The notes under the pieces were generated by a model, which was not told where the DNA came from, did not search any database, and was given only the letters and a program-made list of their open reading frames with translations. This document shows, piece by piece, positions 37,239 through 45,111 of a stretch of DNA of 64,000 nucleotides (position 1 is its first letter; each line of letters opens with the position of its first letter). The translations under genes and the position numbers were made by a program. Source of the stretch: Afipia sp. GAS231. Its GTDB lineage: Bacteria; Pseudomonadota; Alphaproteobacteria; Rhizobiales; Xanthobacteraceae. The stretch is taken from positions 7,364,501 through 7,428,500 of the forward strand of contig NZ_LT629703.1 of the NCBI RefSeq assembly GCF_900103365.1. Reading direction: 5' to 3'.

Positions 37239-37391
37239 GTCGAGTCCCTGTAGATCGTCTCGTGCCCATGGACCATTGACGCGCGGGCGGGCAGGGCGCC
37301 GGCAAGCCGCAACGTTGCCAAACTTTCACTTGGTAGGTCAGGGCCGGCCAGAGACAATGGGGACATCAACGGAGAATAGGGGGCCCTCCCG

Positions 37392-37577
37392 ATGTCGACG
37401 CTGCAAGACGGCGAAATGGAGCAGCTCTCACGCTTGCTCGCACGCGGCAGTCTAGGCAACGCGCGGGAGATTTCCCGGCTGTTGAAAGCCGAGTTGAGCG
37501 ATCAGGCAGAGGTCCGGACCGGCATGGATTTGCGGTCGCACTTCACTTTCTTGCGTTCGTCGCTTCTGGGCAGGTAG
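37392..37577 (+). CDS. Small hypothetical protein next to the attachment site
   Basis: 61 residues, MSTLQDGEMEQLSRLLARG..., predicted to be helical with a short unstructured end. A purine-rich run (GGAGAATAGGGGG) lies upstream, at larger than ideal spacing. It lies outside the integrated element, in the chromosome flanking the left attachment site. No family is recognised; it could be a chance frame. Confidence 0.4.
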   Translation: MSTLQDGEMEQLSRLLARGSLGNAREISRLLKAELSDQAEVRTGMDLRSHFTFLRSSLLGR

Positions 37578-37608
37578 CCCGCGCGAAGTCGGCCGCTCAG
37601 TGATGTGG

Positions 37609-37659
37609 TGGCGATCCCAGCAGGATTCGAACCTGCAACCCACGGAGTAGAAATCCGTT
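37609..37659 (-). repeat. Attachment-site copy, 3' fragment of tRNA-Arg(TCT)
   Basis: 51 bp identical to 53574-53624. It lacks the 5' part of the tRNA, so it cannot make a tRNA. It marks the left end of the integrated element. The identity stops right after the anticodon loop, as is usual for tyrosine integrases that target tRNA genes. Confidence 0.92.
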
Positions 37660-37693
37660 TATCTTACTGCAAAATCAATACCTTAAGCACGGC

Positions 37694-37711
37694 GTGTTGC
37701 TGACGTGTTGC
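37694..37711 (+). promoter_or_regulatory. Paired GTGTTGC repeats, putative integrase arm site (left)
   Basis: GTGTTGC at 37694-37700 and again at 37705-37711, 11 bp start to start, 35 bp inside the left attachment site. The same pair with the same spacing occurs at 53425-53442 near the right end and at 42736-42753. The arm-site role is inferred from position. Confidence 0.5.
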
Positions 37712-37727
37712 GAACAGCCGGCGGTCA

Positions 37728-38294
37728 TCAAGTGCGGCCGATGGCCGACGAATCGAGTGAGGCCGCGAGCGCTCGCAAGTTGGGGTCATCTATCGCCTCA
37801 TTATCGAACAGCCTATCAGCCACGGCTTTTAAAAGTGGGTAGTTGGTAACATTCACAAAAAATGCGTCGCACTCACTCTGTCCTTTCTCGATGAATTGCT
37901 CCGCTTTGGTCGAAGCCGTTTCGAGAAGTGCTGCGTATCCCCGCATATGATCTTGGTCACCATAGTCGTTGCGGCGTTCAAGTGGCCTCAGTTCGTCAGG
38001 TTGGCGGGTCCAGAAAATCAACTCAGCAAACGTCCCTGCCGCCGAGACGAAAATCAGATCTTGAAGCGCTTTCCGATGCTGAGGATTTGTTTGATCTGGA
38101 TTAAGGGGACCATAGCCAAATTTCGTGTGGCCTTTGCAGCGCGGGTAGGGTTCCATGAATACGCTGATATCCTTCGCCCCTACAGCCAGCGCGGCGAGTG
38201 CGTGTCCAGCTTCGTGAAAGCAGCCTGACATGTAATATCGATTGTCGTCGATATTCATATCGGGAGACTTCGTGGGTTTACTGCCGGTAGTCAT
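37728..38294 (-). CDS. Small M41 (FtsH-like) metallopeptidase-domain protein
   Basis: 188 residues. CFHEAGHALAALAVG (His27-Glu-x-x-His31) is the zinc-binding motif of M41 peptidases. SAAGTFAELIF (84-94) matches the conserved helix AG-x-x-AE of that family, and an Asp in YGDQD (113 or 115) sits where the third zinc ligand is expected. The AAA ATPase domain and membrane segment of FtsH are missing, so this is a free-standing peptidase domain. Its start overlaps the stop of the integrase gene by four bases (ATGA), which implies translational coupling to integrase. It might degrade a repressor, excisionase or host factor, but that is speculation. There is no other gene between it and the attachment site. 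Confidence 0.65.
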   Translation of the reverse strand: MTTGSKPTKSPDMNIDDNRYYMSGCFHEAGHALAALAVGAKDISVFMEPYPRCKGHTKFGYGPLNPDQTNPQHRKALQDLIFVSAAGTFAELIFWTRQPDELRPLERRNDYGDQDHMRGYAALLETASTKAEQFIEKGQSECDAFFVNVTNYPLLKAVADRLFDNEAIDDPNLRALAASLDSSAIGRT

Positions 38295-39451
38295 ACGGAG
38301 CCTAGAAGCCGGAGTTCTACACCTTCAGCGGCCCGCTGATCAGCCTCAGGGTCCGCAAACAGGTGACCATAGGTATCGAATGTCACCTTGATCGAGCTAT
38401 GGCCCATAAGCGTCTGTATCTGCTTGGGGTTGTGGCCTTGCTCGATCCACAGGGAGGCGCAAGCGTGGCGCAGGGCGTGCAAGCCGTATTTGGCGACGGT
38501 GATAACCACCGAATTGCCCGAAGCATCCAGAGCCTCCCGCTGAGCGGTTATTCCGGCATCGATCTGTATTGGCGCGAAGCCGCGATCGATCAGGTTGGCG
38601 TAGGACTCGACCTTTCCGATCCCGTTGGGGAAAACGAGACCTAGATCGCCTTTGGGGCAAAGCAGCTTCCATTCCCGGAGGGCGTTCAGGACCAGCGAGG
38701 AAAGCCGGAGCGACCGATAAGCGGCCTTAGACTTTAGCTTGCCGATTTTGTGGGATGCGTCCGCCCGTTGAGTGACGTTGATCAGGCGGGCGTCAAAATC
38801 CACATCCTGCCAACGGAGTCCACGCAGTTCGCTGGCCCGCAATCCGCAGAACACGGCGACCAGTACCAGGGCGCGCCAGAAGCGGCTGGTTCGGGCGGTT
38901 GCGCCCGTAATTATCGCCTGCAGTTCGGCTTTGGTGGGGATGACGGGACGGGGGTCATTACGTTGGGGAAGGTCCAATTCCAACCCGACCGTTGGCGCAA
39001 CATTCGATAGGCCGCGGCGGCGGGCATCTTTGAAGATCGCACCGAGCGAGCGCATAACCCGCTTGATCATTTCGGCTGAACGGCCGGCTTCGCGAAGCTG
39101 ATCGGCGAAGGCGTTGCAGGCCGGCACGGTGAGGTCCGAAAGCTTTTTAGCGCCGATAAATGGGTAAATGTGCAGGTCGCAGTGCTCCTCGTAACCCTTG
39201 ATGGTCATAGCTTCGAGCATCTTATCGCGGCAGCGCTTGATCCAGAGCGCACCGGCTTCGCGAACGGTCGGCGAAACGCTGCCCGGTGTGTGAAGGCCGC
39301 GGACAAGATCGTGCCGTGTCTCGGTGAGCCACGCTTCGCCGTCGCTCTTGCGATCAAACATCTTGAAACGGCGGTTTCCGGCACCGTCAACGTAGCCGGC
39401 TTGCCAACGAATAAGACCGGAGGGAAGTTTGCGCTTGCGGACGGTGGCCAT
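38291..39451 (-). CDS. int: Tyrosine-type integrase
   Basis: 386 residues (GTG at 39454 would add one). It catalyses integration and excision at the tRNA-Arg site. The N-terminal arm-binding part (VRKRKLPSGLIRWQAGY) and a SAM-like core-binding domain precede the catalytic domain. The catalytic residues are Arg in CGLRASELRGL (about 205), HALRH (His and Arg about 325 and 328), GHSS (about 351) and the nucleophile Tyr in DTYGHLF (about 361). The gene is the second of a minus-strand operon: its start overlaps the stop of the regulator, and its own stop overlaps the start of the M41-like gene. The attachment site is 680 bases away. Confidence 0.95.
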   Translation of the reverse strand: MATVRKRKLPSGLIRWQAGYVDGAGNRRFKMFDRKSDGEAWLTETRHDLVRGLHTPGSVSPTVREAGALWIKRCRDKMLEAMTIKGYEEHCDLHIYPFIGAKKLSDLTVPACNAFADQLREAGRSAEMIKRVMRSLGAIFKDARRRGLSNVAPTVGLELDLPQRNDPRPVIPTKAELQAIITGATARTSRFWRALVLVAVFCGLRASELRGLRWQDVDFDARLINVTQRADASHKIGKLKSKAAYRSLRLSSLVLNALREWKLLCPKGDLGLVFPNGIGKVESYANLIDRGFAPIQIDAGITAQREALDASGNSVVITVAKYGLHALRHACASLWIEQGHNPKQIQTLMGHSSIKVTFDTYGHLFADPEADQRAAEGVELRLLGSV

Positions 39452-39906
39452 CACGCAGTCTCCGGTTTTTGCTCAATGCGAGCGTAAAGCTTTTCGAGGT
39501 CAATGATTATGTGGGCTGCAAATGCTGGTGAGTCCTGCAGCAGGGCCAGCAATTCTTTCGGGTCGCGCAACTCAATTCCGGTGATTTCACCAGAGCGGCT
39601 GAAGATCAGATATTTTTTGCGATCCGTTGGCTCATGCAGGATCTTGGCGGCTTTGGCCCATCCGGCGAACCATCGGGCTTTGATCGGCTGGACGCCAAGG
39701 CAGTCCATCAGTTCCAGCAAGACCAAGGCTTCGATCAGTGCCTTTTCAGGGTAGGAGCGGGAGCGGCCGGTGCCTGGGTTCTTGTCGCCCAATGGTTCCA
39801 ACAAACTATCCTTGGTCCAATTGCGGATGCGGTCAGCCATAAGGTCCGGCCGTTCCCCGGGTCTCGCGATGCGCTCGGCAAGTTCCGCAACCGTGAAGGT
39901 GCGCAT
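39451..39906 (-). CDS. MerR-like helix-turn-helix regulator upstream of integrase
   Basis: 151 residues. The N-terminal part, FTVAELAERIARPGERPDLMADRIRNWTKDSLLEPLG in outline, is a MerR-type winged helix, followed by GTGRSRSYPEKALIEALVLLELMD, the typical second wing and helix. The C-terminal half is mixed and may bind an effector or partner. It is the first gene of the operon that contains the integrase and the M41-like peptidase, behind a near-consensus promoter. AAGGA lies nine bases before its ATG. It could be the recombination directionality factor or the repressor of the element; the sequence does not decide. Confidence 0.75.
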   Translation of the reverse strand: MRTFTVAELAERIARPGERPDLMADRIRNWTKDSLLEPLGDKNPGTGRSRSYPEKALIEALVLLELMDCLGVQPIKARWFAGWAKAAKILHEPTDRKKYLIFSRSGEITGIELRDPKELLALLQDSPAFAAHIIIDLEKLYARIEQKPETA

Positions 39907-39933
39907 TGGTCCGTGATCCTTGTTGACGTAAAA

Positions 39934-39961
39934 AGTATAGCTTACCGTTTACGCTTGTCAA
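39934..39961 (-). promoter_or_regulatory. Near-consensus sigma-70 promoter of the regulator-integrase operon
   Basis: On the minus strand TTGACA (39961-39956) and TATACT (39939-39934) are separated by 16 bases, about 28 bases upstream of the ATG at 39906. The spacer contains GTAAACG and GTAAGCT as direct half-repeats, possible operator sites. Confidence 0.7.
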
Positions 39962-40053
39962 ATCACCGAAGCGCCTGTTACTCGGGAGGAGAGGCCGAGG
40001 GCACTGATTTGGGTTCCTTAGGTAAACCGTACTTTTAACGCTCAGGGAAAACG

Positions 40054-40269
40054 ATGTCACAAATTGACGAAGATGCTGAAACCCCGCTCAAGGACGATAC
40101 GCTGTACGGAGCGAAAGAAATCGCAAACTTCCTCGGATGCACACAGCGAAAGGTCTTTTACTACAAGGAAAAAAAGCTGGTCCCGCTGGGCTGCATCGGA
40201 AGCCAGATCATCGGCTCAAAGCGCGCCCTTCGCCTTCACTTCAAGGCGCAAATGGTCGGGGCTGAATAG
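40054..40269 (+). CDS. Small excisionase-like DNA-binding protein
   Basis: 71 residues. LYGAKEIANFLGCTQRKVFYY followed by a Lys-rich wing (KEKKLVPLG) and GSKRALRLHF is a winged helix of the Xis/AlpA/MerR type. AGGGA lies six bases before the ATG. It is divergent from the regulator-integrase operon and starts the rightward operon. Such proteins in satellites and prophages control excision or activate replication genes. It is a good candidate for the switch protein, but its target cannot be read from the sequence. A GTAAAC motif occurs in its own leader (40022-40027), as it does in the opposite promoter. Confidence 0.75.
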   Translation: MSQIDEDAETPLKDDTLYGAKEIANFLGCTQRKVFYYKEKKLVPLGCIGSQIIGSKRALRLHFKAQMVGAE

Positions 40270-40580
40270 CGAAGTTGACCCTGAGCGGGTCCAATCCAAC
40301 TTATTTGTATGAAGCGCGCCCCGCGAGGGACGTGGCCCACCGAAACGCCGGCCAATGCGTTTTTTTTGCAAGCTGCCATCCGGGGACGGACGCGGCACGC
40401 TGAATGCCCCGGGGACGGGTGCATCCCACTCACATCATCGCAACCGATCAAACCCGCACCAACGGGCTAACGTCATGTGTGGAGCACGACCCTTATGGAC
40501 CCCCAAAAACGACTTCCGCCAAACGGAAAACTACAAATTATTTTGGTGCTCTGGTTTCTCGCAGCGCTTATTAACGCGGG
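40270..40580. other. Gap between the excisionase-like and TSCPD genes
   Basis: About 310 bases. Neither strand has a frame with a good start. The composition is less GC-rich, with a run of nine T (40360-40368), which lies too far from any clear stem to be a terminator. No other signal is seen. Confidence 0.3.
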
Positions 40581-40901
40581 ATGCCCGCGATGAGACATCG
40601 CCAGCACCTGCCAAACAGACGCACCAGCCTTACGATCAATTTCGAATTTGAAAGCCAGCATTACCGGGCAACAGCAAGCCGGTTCGACGATGGCCGGATT
40701 GGCGAAATCTTCCTAGATGCTGGGAAGGTTGGCTCTGCCCTGCAACAGCACGCATCAACTAGCGCGATCTTAACCTCGCTCCTCCTACAGCACGGGGTTT
40801 CGCCTGGAACGATCCATGACGCTGTTGGCGGCCCCATCGCCATCGCGCTCGAACACTTCGCCAAAATCGCCGTGCTCGCATCAGGCTGGCAATCTAGATG
40901 A
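40581..40901 (+). CDS. TSCPD-domain protein
   Basis: 106 residues (start may also be ATG 40590). LTINFEFESQHYRATASRFDDGRIGEIFLDAGKVGSAL in outline, followed by AILTSLLLQHGVSPGTIHDAV, matches the TSCPD domain found at the C-terminus of B12-dependent ribonucleotide reductases. Here the domain stands alone, as in several phage and rhizobial genomes. It may bind a nucleotide or the reductase. The stop overlaps the start of the next gene by four bases (ATGA), which places it in the replication operon. Confidence 0.65.
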   Translation: MPAMRHRQHLPNRRTSLTINFEFESQHYRATASRFDDGRIGEIFLDAGKVGSALQQHASTSAILTSLLLQHGVSPGTIHDAVGGPIAIALEHFAKIAVLASGWQSR

Positions 40902-41866
40902 GCATCAACGGCGGCCGATTTGCAGTGAGCAGGGGCGTCTTTGATCACCCCGTGTTCAAGATGGAACCTTTCACAGAACGCGAAGCTTGGATCTGGATTA
41001 TCGCTCAAGCTGCCTGGAAGCCGCGACAAGTGCGGGCCACGAGCGGTCGCAGCGTTCAGATGGTCGAACTTGATCGAGGGCAGTTTTGCTTGGCTCTTCG
41101 ATTTATTCAGGCTGCATGGCTTTGGCCATCTGAAAAGCGTGTACGGACGTTTTTAAACCGACTCGAAAGGGAAGGGATGATTGCCGTGCAAAGGGACGCA
41201 CTACAGAACATCGTAACTGTCTGCAATTATAACGCTTATCAGTTCGCGACTTCTGAAACGGACACACAAAGCGACGCACAATCGGACGCGCAAGAGAAGC
41301 GCAATGGACGCAAACTAAAGAAAGGAAACAAATCTAAGAACGATAAGAAATCTAAGGAAGTACTTACGCTCGGCTTCATCGATTGGTACGCGGTCTATCC
41401 GAGAAAGAAGCAACCGGATGACGCTCGAAGGGCGTACGCGAAGCTCATAGCCTCAGGCACCATCACGGAAGCCGAATTGCTTGATCGGACCAAGGCGTTT
41501 GCCGCATCGTGGAAACTGCGTCCGGCAGAAGATCAGAGGTTCATTCCGTACCCCGCGTCCTGGGTGAACAAAGCGGGCTATGCAGATGAGATAGATCGCG
41601 CACCAGTCGCTGTACCAATCCGTGGCGGGACCGGTAAACCGATCAGCCCTGAGCTTGCGGCCCGTCGTGAACATTTCGGGTTGTCGCCAGCCCGGCCGGG
41701 AAGTGTTGGTGATGCGCTGGAGCTAATGAGGTGTGAAGCTGAAGAGCGTGAACAAACAGACTGCGCAAGCGCTGCGCGGGTAGTGGGGTCATCCGGCAGC
41801 TCCGTCATCGCCACGGACGATATTGATTTCAGCTTACCATGGTTGACGCGACCGATGCTTAGATAG
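40898..41866 (+). CDS. Phage-type replication initiator-like protein
   Basis: 322 residues. The N-terminal 110 residues form a winged helix of the kind found in phage replication proteins: RGVFDHPVFKMEPFTEREAW, then QFCLALRFIQAAWLWPSEKRVRTFLNRLEREGM and the closing ITVCNYNAYQ-like strand (IVTVCNYNAYQ). A charged lysine-rich linker (about 135-155) follows, then a C-terminal domain with WYAVYPRKKQPDDARRAYAKLI, common in phage replication organisers. It probably binds the origin and recruits host replication enzymes, since no primase or helicase is encoded nearby. An internal origin may lie in this gene or downstream. Confidence 0.7.
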   Translation: MSINGGRFAVSRGVFDHPVFKMEPFTEREAWIWIIAQAAWKPRQVRATSGRSVQMVELDRGQFCLALRFIQAAWLWPSEKRVRTFLNRLEREGMIAVQRDALQNIVTVCNYNAYQFATSETDTQSDAQSDAQEKRNGRKLKKGNKSKNDKKSKEVLTLGFIDWYAVYPRKKQPDDARRAYAKLIASGTITEAELLDRTKAFAASWKLRPAEDQRFIPYPASWVNKAGYADEIDRAPVAVPIRGGTGKPISPELAARREHFGLSPARPGSVGDALELMRCEAEEREQTDCASAARVVGSSGSSVIATDDIDFSLPWLTRPMLR

Positions 41867-42067
41867 GGCAAGGGCTGGAACAAGCCGGGCGGGCCGATTG
41901 GGGAGAACGCCTGAGGTTTATGACATCTCAGAGCAACGCAAAAGGCTGCTGCCGCTCTGGTGATGCGCAAGCGCTGCGACCTCGCGTACGGCCAGACCTC
42001 CCAGAAGGAATCGCTGGTACCAGCGTACGAGGTCCGGCTAAGCTGCAGTGAAGTAAGGGGGAAGACA

Positions 42068-42574
42068 ATGAGGACGTTTTGCTTCGGATTCTTGATCACG
42101 CTAGCGCTCATCCCGACTTGCTTTGCTCAGCAAGATGTAAAGCGGCCAGACACGACACCAAAATCACTTCCGGTGGTCAGCCTCGACTGCTATGCGTCGT
42201 ATGGGACGGTGGTTGGGCTTGCACCAGCGGCATATGATGAAATTGCCATCGATGGTGACAATTTCGAAAAACCAATTCCCCGCTATAGACTTCACGTGGT
42301 GGACAACTCGGTTCTTAAAATCATCCGTGACCCGGCCCGCAGCGCCTTGCGGAAAGAAGTCGGAAAATATGCCTCAGAAATGACCCGCGACTTCACGAAC
42401 AAACACCAGATCGTCGGCTGGAAAGAAGATGTCCCAGGCGGCCGTGACCTTTACACCGTCAATTTCGACGACCGGCTCTTCAGCGTTGTCGAAATTAGAA
42501 CGGCAATGGCAAAGACGGTAACGCTGCACGTCTATCAATGTAAGCCATCGGCGGTCGCACCGAAGGCCGAGTAG
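42068..42574 (+). CDS. Exported protein of unknown function
   Basis: 168 residues. AGGGGGA lies seven bases upstream of the ATG at 42068. A signal peptide (MRTFCFGFLITLALIPTCFAQ) is followed by a mature domain of about 147 residues with two cysteines far apart (LDCYASYG near 39 and YQCKPS near 161), which could form a disulfide. The stretch GLAPAAYDEIAIDGDNFEKP is acidic, the rest mixed alpha/beta. It is an accessory gene of the element: not in the packaging operon and without obvious phage homology. A role in altering the host envelope is possible but unsupported. Confidence 0.65.
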   Translation: MRTFCFGFLITLALIPTCFAQQDVKRPDTTPKSLPVVSLDCYASYGTVVGLAPAAYDEIAIDGDNFEKPIPRYRLHVVDNSVLKIIRDPARSALRKEVGKYASEMTRDFTNKHQIVGWKEDVPGGRDLYTVNFDDRLFSVVEIRTAMAKTVTLHVYQCKPSAVAPKAE

Positions 42575-42868
42575 ACGGTCTGTGCTATCGCTCGGTACGA
42601 GTGCCAGCCCTTCCACGCCCGCAACAGCTTTTCAGGGGCATCGCACCGGCAACGGATTCCCTTATTCAGCGTGAGTAGCGGATATCGTATCTGTGGGTGC
42701 TGAAATTGGTTTGCAAATTCAGTGGCTTGTAGAGCGTGTTGCGTTGGTGTTGCGTGAGAGTTCCTGAGCGTAACCATTGCGAATTTCTGGGACTTCCACC
42801 GCAACACGTTTTTGCGCACTCAATGGGACCGCGCTGATTTGCGCCCCACTGATGACGAGGAAGTCCCC
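42575..42868. other. Gap before the packaging operon, with a GTGTTGC pair
   Basis: About 290 bases without a supported gene. GTGTTGC repeats at 42736-42742 and 42747-42753, 11 bp apart, and the inverted form GCAACAC at 42801-42807, lie 60 to 130 bases before the start of the next operon. This resembles the end-proximal sites of the element and may be a regulatory or recombination site. Confidence 0.45.
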
Positions 42869-43567
42869 ATGGCACAGGCCAGCCATTCCCTGACAGCAAC
42901 CGGAATCGAACCGGCAACACCGCTTGAACGCCTGCATGCTGAGCGTGCGGGACTCGCCAGTGAGCTTGCCGCCCTGAGCGCATCAGCGGACCGGTTGCGG
43001 GGAACAGCGAACGCTGAGGCCGCTGTGGTCCGTGAAATCGCAGAGATGGGCAATGCCGAAATCGCCGCCATGACGGGCTGGGCATCCGGTGGCTGTGTCG
43101 GCGATGCCCCGGCACCGGATCAAAAACAGCGCCGCTCCCTCGCTGAGAAGTTGATGGCCGCTCAGTCGGCCGCTGCCGCCGCAAAAGGGGCCGGCCACGA
43201 TATCGACCATCAGATCAGCCAACGGAACGATCAACTCGGCATCGTCAACCGACAGATCGAGAAAGCTTCGCTCGACGCCATGCAAGCGGACTTTCGCGCC
43301 TTAACCGACCAGCATCTAGCCGCGGTGGAGGTGGTCCGCAGCGTGTCAGCAAGGTTGTTCGGGCTGTGCAGCTACCTTTCGAACGAAGGCCGCCGCCGGA
43401 TCGATCGCGGCGACACAGAAGGCGGCAAGGCGTACCTCGCCCGCGCTGAGGCGCTAACAACGAACAAGCTACCAAGCATCGGCGTGACGCAAGGCGAGAT
43501 CATCCAAGCCGCGAATGATTGGTCCCGCCGCGCCGCTGATTTGCGCAACGGCGGTCCGGCACGATGA
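42869..43567 (+). CDS. Phage-type coiled-coil protein
   Basis: 232 residues from the ATG at 42869, with GAGGAAG five bases upstream. It is mostly helical with heptads: LERLHAERAGLASELAALSASADRL near the start and a second coiled region (QISQRNDQLGIVNRQIEKASLDAM) in the middle. The C-terminus contains IGVTQGEIIQAANDWSRRAAD. I do not recognise the family. It is the first gene of a tight rightward operon that leads into the terminase genes, overlapping its successor by four bases, so a role in packaging, scaffolding or head interaction is plausible. Confidence 0.65.
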   Translation: MAQASHSLTATGIEPATPLERLHAERAGLASELAALSASADRLRGTANAEAAVVREIAEMGNAEIAAMTGWASGGCVGDAPAPDQKQRRSLAEKLMAAQSAAAAAKGAGHDIDHQISQRNDQLGIVNRQIEKASLDAMQADFRALTDQHLAAVEVVRSVSARLFGLCSYLSNEGRRRIDRGDTEGGKAYLARAEALTTNKLPSIGVTQGEIIQAANDWSRRAADLRNGGPAR

Positions 43568-43818
43568 CCCTTCAGGAAGCTCTCGCCATCGCGGCTCAGG
43601 CCAAACCAAAGCACCAGCATCGGCAACCCCTGGACAAGCTGCAGGGGAGTAGTGCAGCCGCGCAACTCGCAACTGATGCGACAGCGCTGAGCAAGCGCTT
43701 CGATAGCGTGGAAGAAACAGCATCGTCTCTGCAGAAGCGCGTCGATCAAATCGCCGCTGACGTCGAATACCTCGAAAACTTCAAACCGGGTGCGCCCGCA
43801 AGGAAACCATTGCAATGA
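43564..43818 (+). CDS. Small coiled-coil protein in the packaging operon
   Basis: 84 residues. The second half, ALSKRFDSVEETASSLQKRVDQIAADVEYLENF when read through, is a clear coiled coil with regular hydrophobic spacing. Start and stop overlap both neighbours by four bases (ATGA), so translation is coupled on both sides. No family is recognised. Confidence 0.65.
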   Translation: MTLQEALAIAAQAKPKHQHRQPLDKLQGSSAAAQLATDATALSKRFDSVEETASSLQKRVDQIAADVEYLENFKPGAPARKPLQ

Positions 43819-44240
43819 ATCACATGCTTCAGCACCGCGCCGCCGCGGCCATGGCCGATATTGAAAGCGCCCGCACCCCGCTTGAGAAACACCGCGCGAG
43901 GCAGGAAGGTCTTGCCGTCAAAGCTGATCTGGAAAAGCTGATCGGTGACGACAATGCCCTTGCCGTATTCAAGGCCACGCGGCCACAGAGCGCCTTCGGT
44001 GTGTGGAAGGGGGCTCCTGTTCATGACCGGCCGGTGTTCATGACCGGACCTGCGGGCACCAAGATCACCGGACCGATCACATTGCCGGATGGCACGAAAG
44101 CAGCCCCGAACCCGCAAGGTCAGATTGTGGTTGCGATGCCGATGGTGCCCGCGATGATCGCGCGGGGCTTTTTCAGAGCGAACAGCGTCATCACTGAGCT
44201 GGACACAACGATGCCAGACCCCGCGCGACCCAACGCATAG
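43815..44240 (+). CDS. Small phage-type protein with LPD...GQI...GF domain
   Basis: 141 residues. A helical, charged N-terminal half (to about residue 55) is followed by a beta-rich domain. Its core, ITLPDGTKAAPNPQGQIVVAMPMVPAMIARGF in outline, recurs in the next gene. That shared core suggests a small structural fold such as those of head or tail accessory proteins, but I cannot name it. It is translationally coupled to the preceding coiled-coil gene. Confidence 0.6.
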   Translation: MNHMLQHRAAAAMADIESARTPLEKHRARQEGLAVKADLEKLIGDDNALAVFKATRPQSAFGVWKGAPVHDRPVFMTGPAGTKITGPITLPDGTKAAPNPQGQIVVAMPMVPAMIARGFFRANSVITELDTTMPDPARPNA

Positions 44241-44249
44241 GCAACGACA

Positions 44250-44447
44250 ATGTCGGGCAATCAAACACTCATTCCCATGAAGGTCGCGGCCGGCATGTCA
44301 GTGCCGTCACAGGTGCATCTTCCGGACGCAAGCGTCGTCTTCCCGGATGCTACTGGACAGATCATGTGCCCTGCGTTGTTCGTCGTCTCATTGATGAACG
44401 CCGGGTTTCAAATCGTTGTTGCTGGCGGCACCACTCACGTTCCGTAG
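44250..44447 (+). CDS. Small phage-type protein, paralogue of the preceding domain
   Basis: 65 residues. The sequence VHLPDASVVFPDATGQIMCPALFVVSLMNAGFQIV in outline aligns with the C-terminal domain of the preceding protein (LPD, P, GQI and GF in the same order and spacing). It consists of little else, so it is the isolated domain. It starts ten bases after the previous stop. Function unknown. Confidence 0.6.
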   Translation: MSGNQTLIPMKVAAGMSVPSQVHLPDASVVFPDATGQIMCPALFVVSLMNAGFQIVVAGGTTHVP

Positions 44448-44532
44448 CGCGACCGTCCCCCGCGCTATTCGGACGGCCGGACCGTTCCTCCAGAGGTTCA
44501 GGTCCGGCCACCATTCTCAAAAAAGGGTTGAA

Positions 44533-45111
44533 ATGAAATCGACAATCGCCAGCCATCCGGACAAACCCGCAATCGAAAGCGGGCTGGCGCGGCGCGTTGC
44601 CTTGCGCAAGTTGGCCCGGCGCTTCGGCGTCTCAATCGATGCCCTGCACCGGCACAAAAAGAGGCTTTTGCGGGACGCCCCCGAAATGTTCCTCGCAGTG
44701 CAGGCAAGAGATTGGAAGGTCAAGCCCGAAGAACTTGAAGCCCTTCGCCTGGAAACATCAGAGGGCTGGCTGGCAAACGTCCGCGCCGATCTTGGCAAGG
44801 TTCTCTATTATCGTGACGTCTGTATCGCCGATGACGACCATCAGGCCGCGGCGCATTGGACCGGGCATGCGCGCAAATACTTCGAGATGATCGGTCATGC
44901 CGCTGAGCAGCTAAAGGCGCACTCGATCAACATCCAGAATAATTTCTATAACTCGCCAGACTATTGGCTGATCCAAAATGCGATCTTGGCGGCGCTGACC
45001 GATCATCCGGCAGCGCGTGCTGATGTATTACGCGCCCTTGAGGGAGTCGGCAGTGGCGCGGCACCGGCAATGATCACCGTGTCTCCGGTGCAGCATGAGG
45101 CGGCAGCATGA
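44533..45111 (+). CDS. terS: Probable terminase small subunit
   Basis: 192 residues from the ATG at 44533. The N-terminal part, SGLARRVALRKLARRFGVSIDALHRHKKRLL in outline, is a helix-turn-helix that would bind the packaging site. The centre is a long helical region that could form the oligomer ring. The C-terminus is short. It has no convincing family motif, so the call rests mainly on the HTH, the length and its position: its stop overlaps the start of the large subunit by four bases, the standard terS-terL arrangement. Confidence 0.65.
   Translation: MKSTIASHPDKPAIESGLARRVALRKLARRFGVSIDALHRHKKRLLRDAPEMFLAVQARDWKVKPEELEALRLETSEGWLANVRADLGKVLYYRDVCIADDDHQAAAHWTGHARKYFEMIGHAAEQLKAHSINIQNNFYNSPDYWLIQNAILAALTDHPAARADVLRALEGVGSGAAPAMITVSPVQHEAAA

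Noticed and set aside
37452..37643. Small minus-strand protein containing GCRFESCWDRHH
   Set aside because: It is a translation of the tRNA-Arg fragment, a common annotation artefact.
42535..42819. Minus-strand frame of 94 codons before the packaging operon
   Set aside because: No ribosome-binding site, no domain, and it covers the GTGTTGC site; treated as non-coding.
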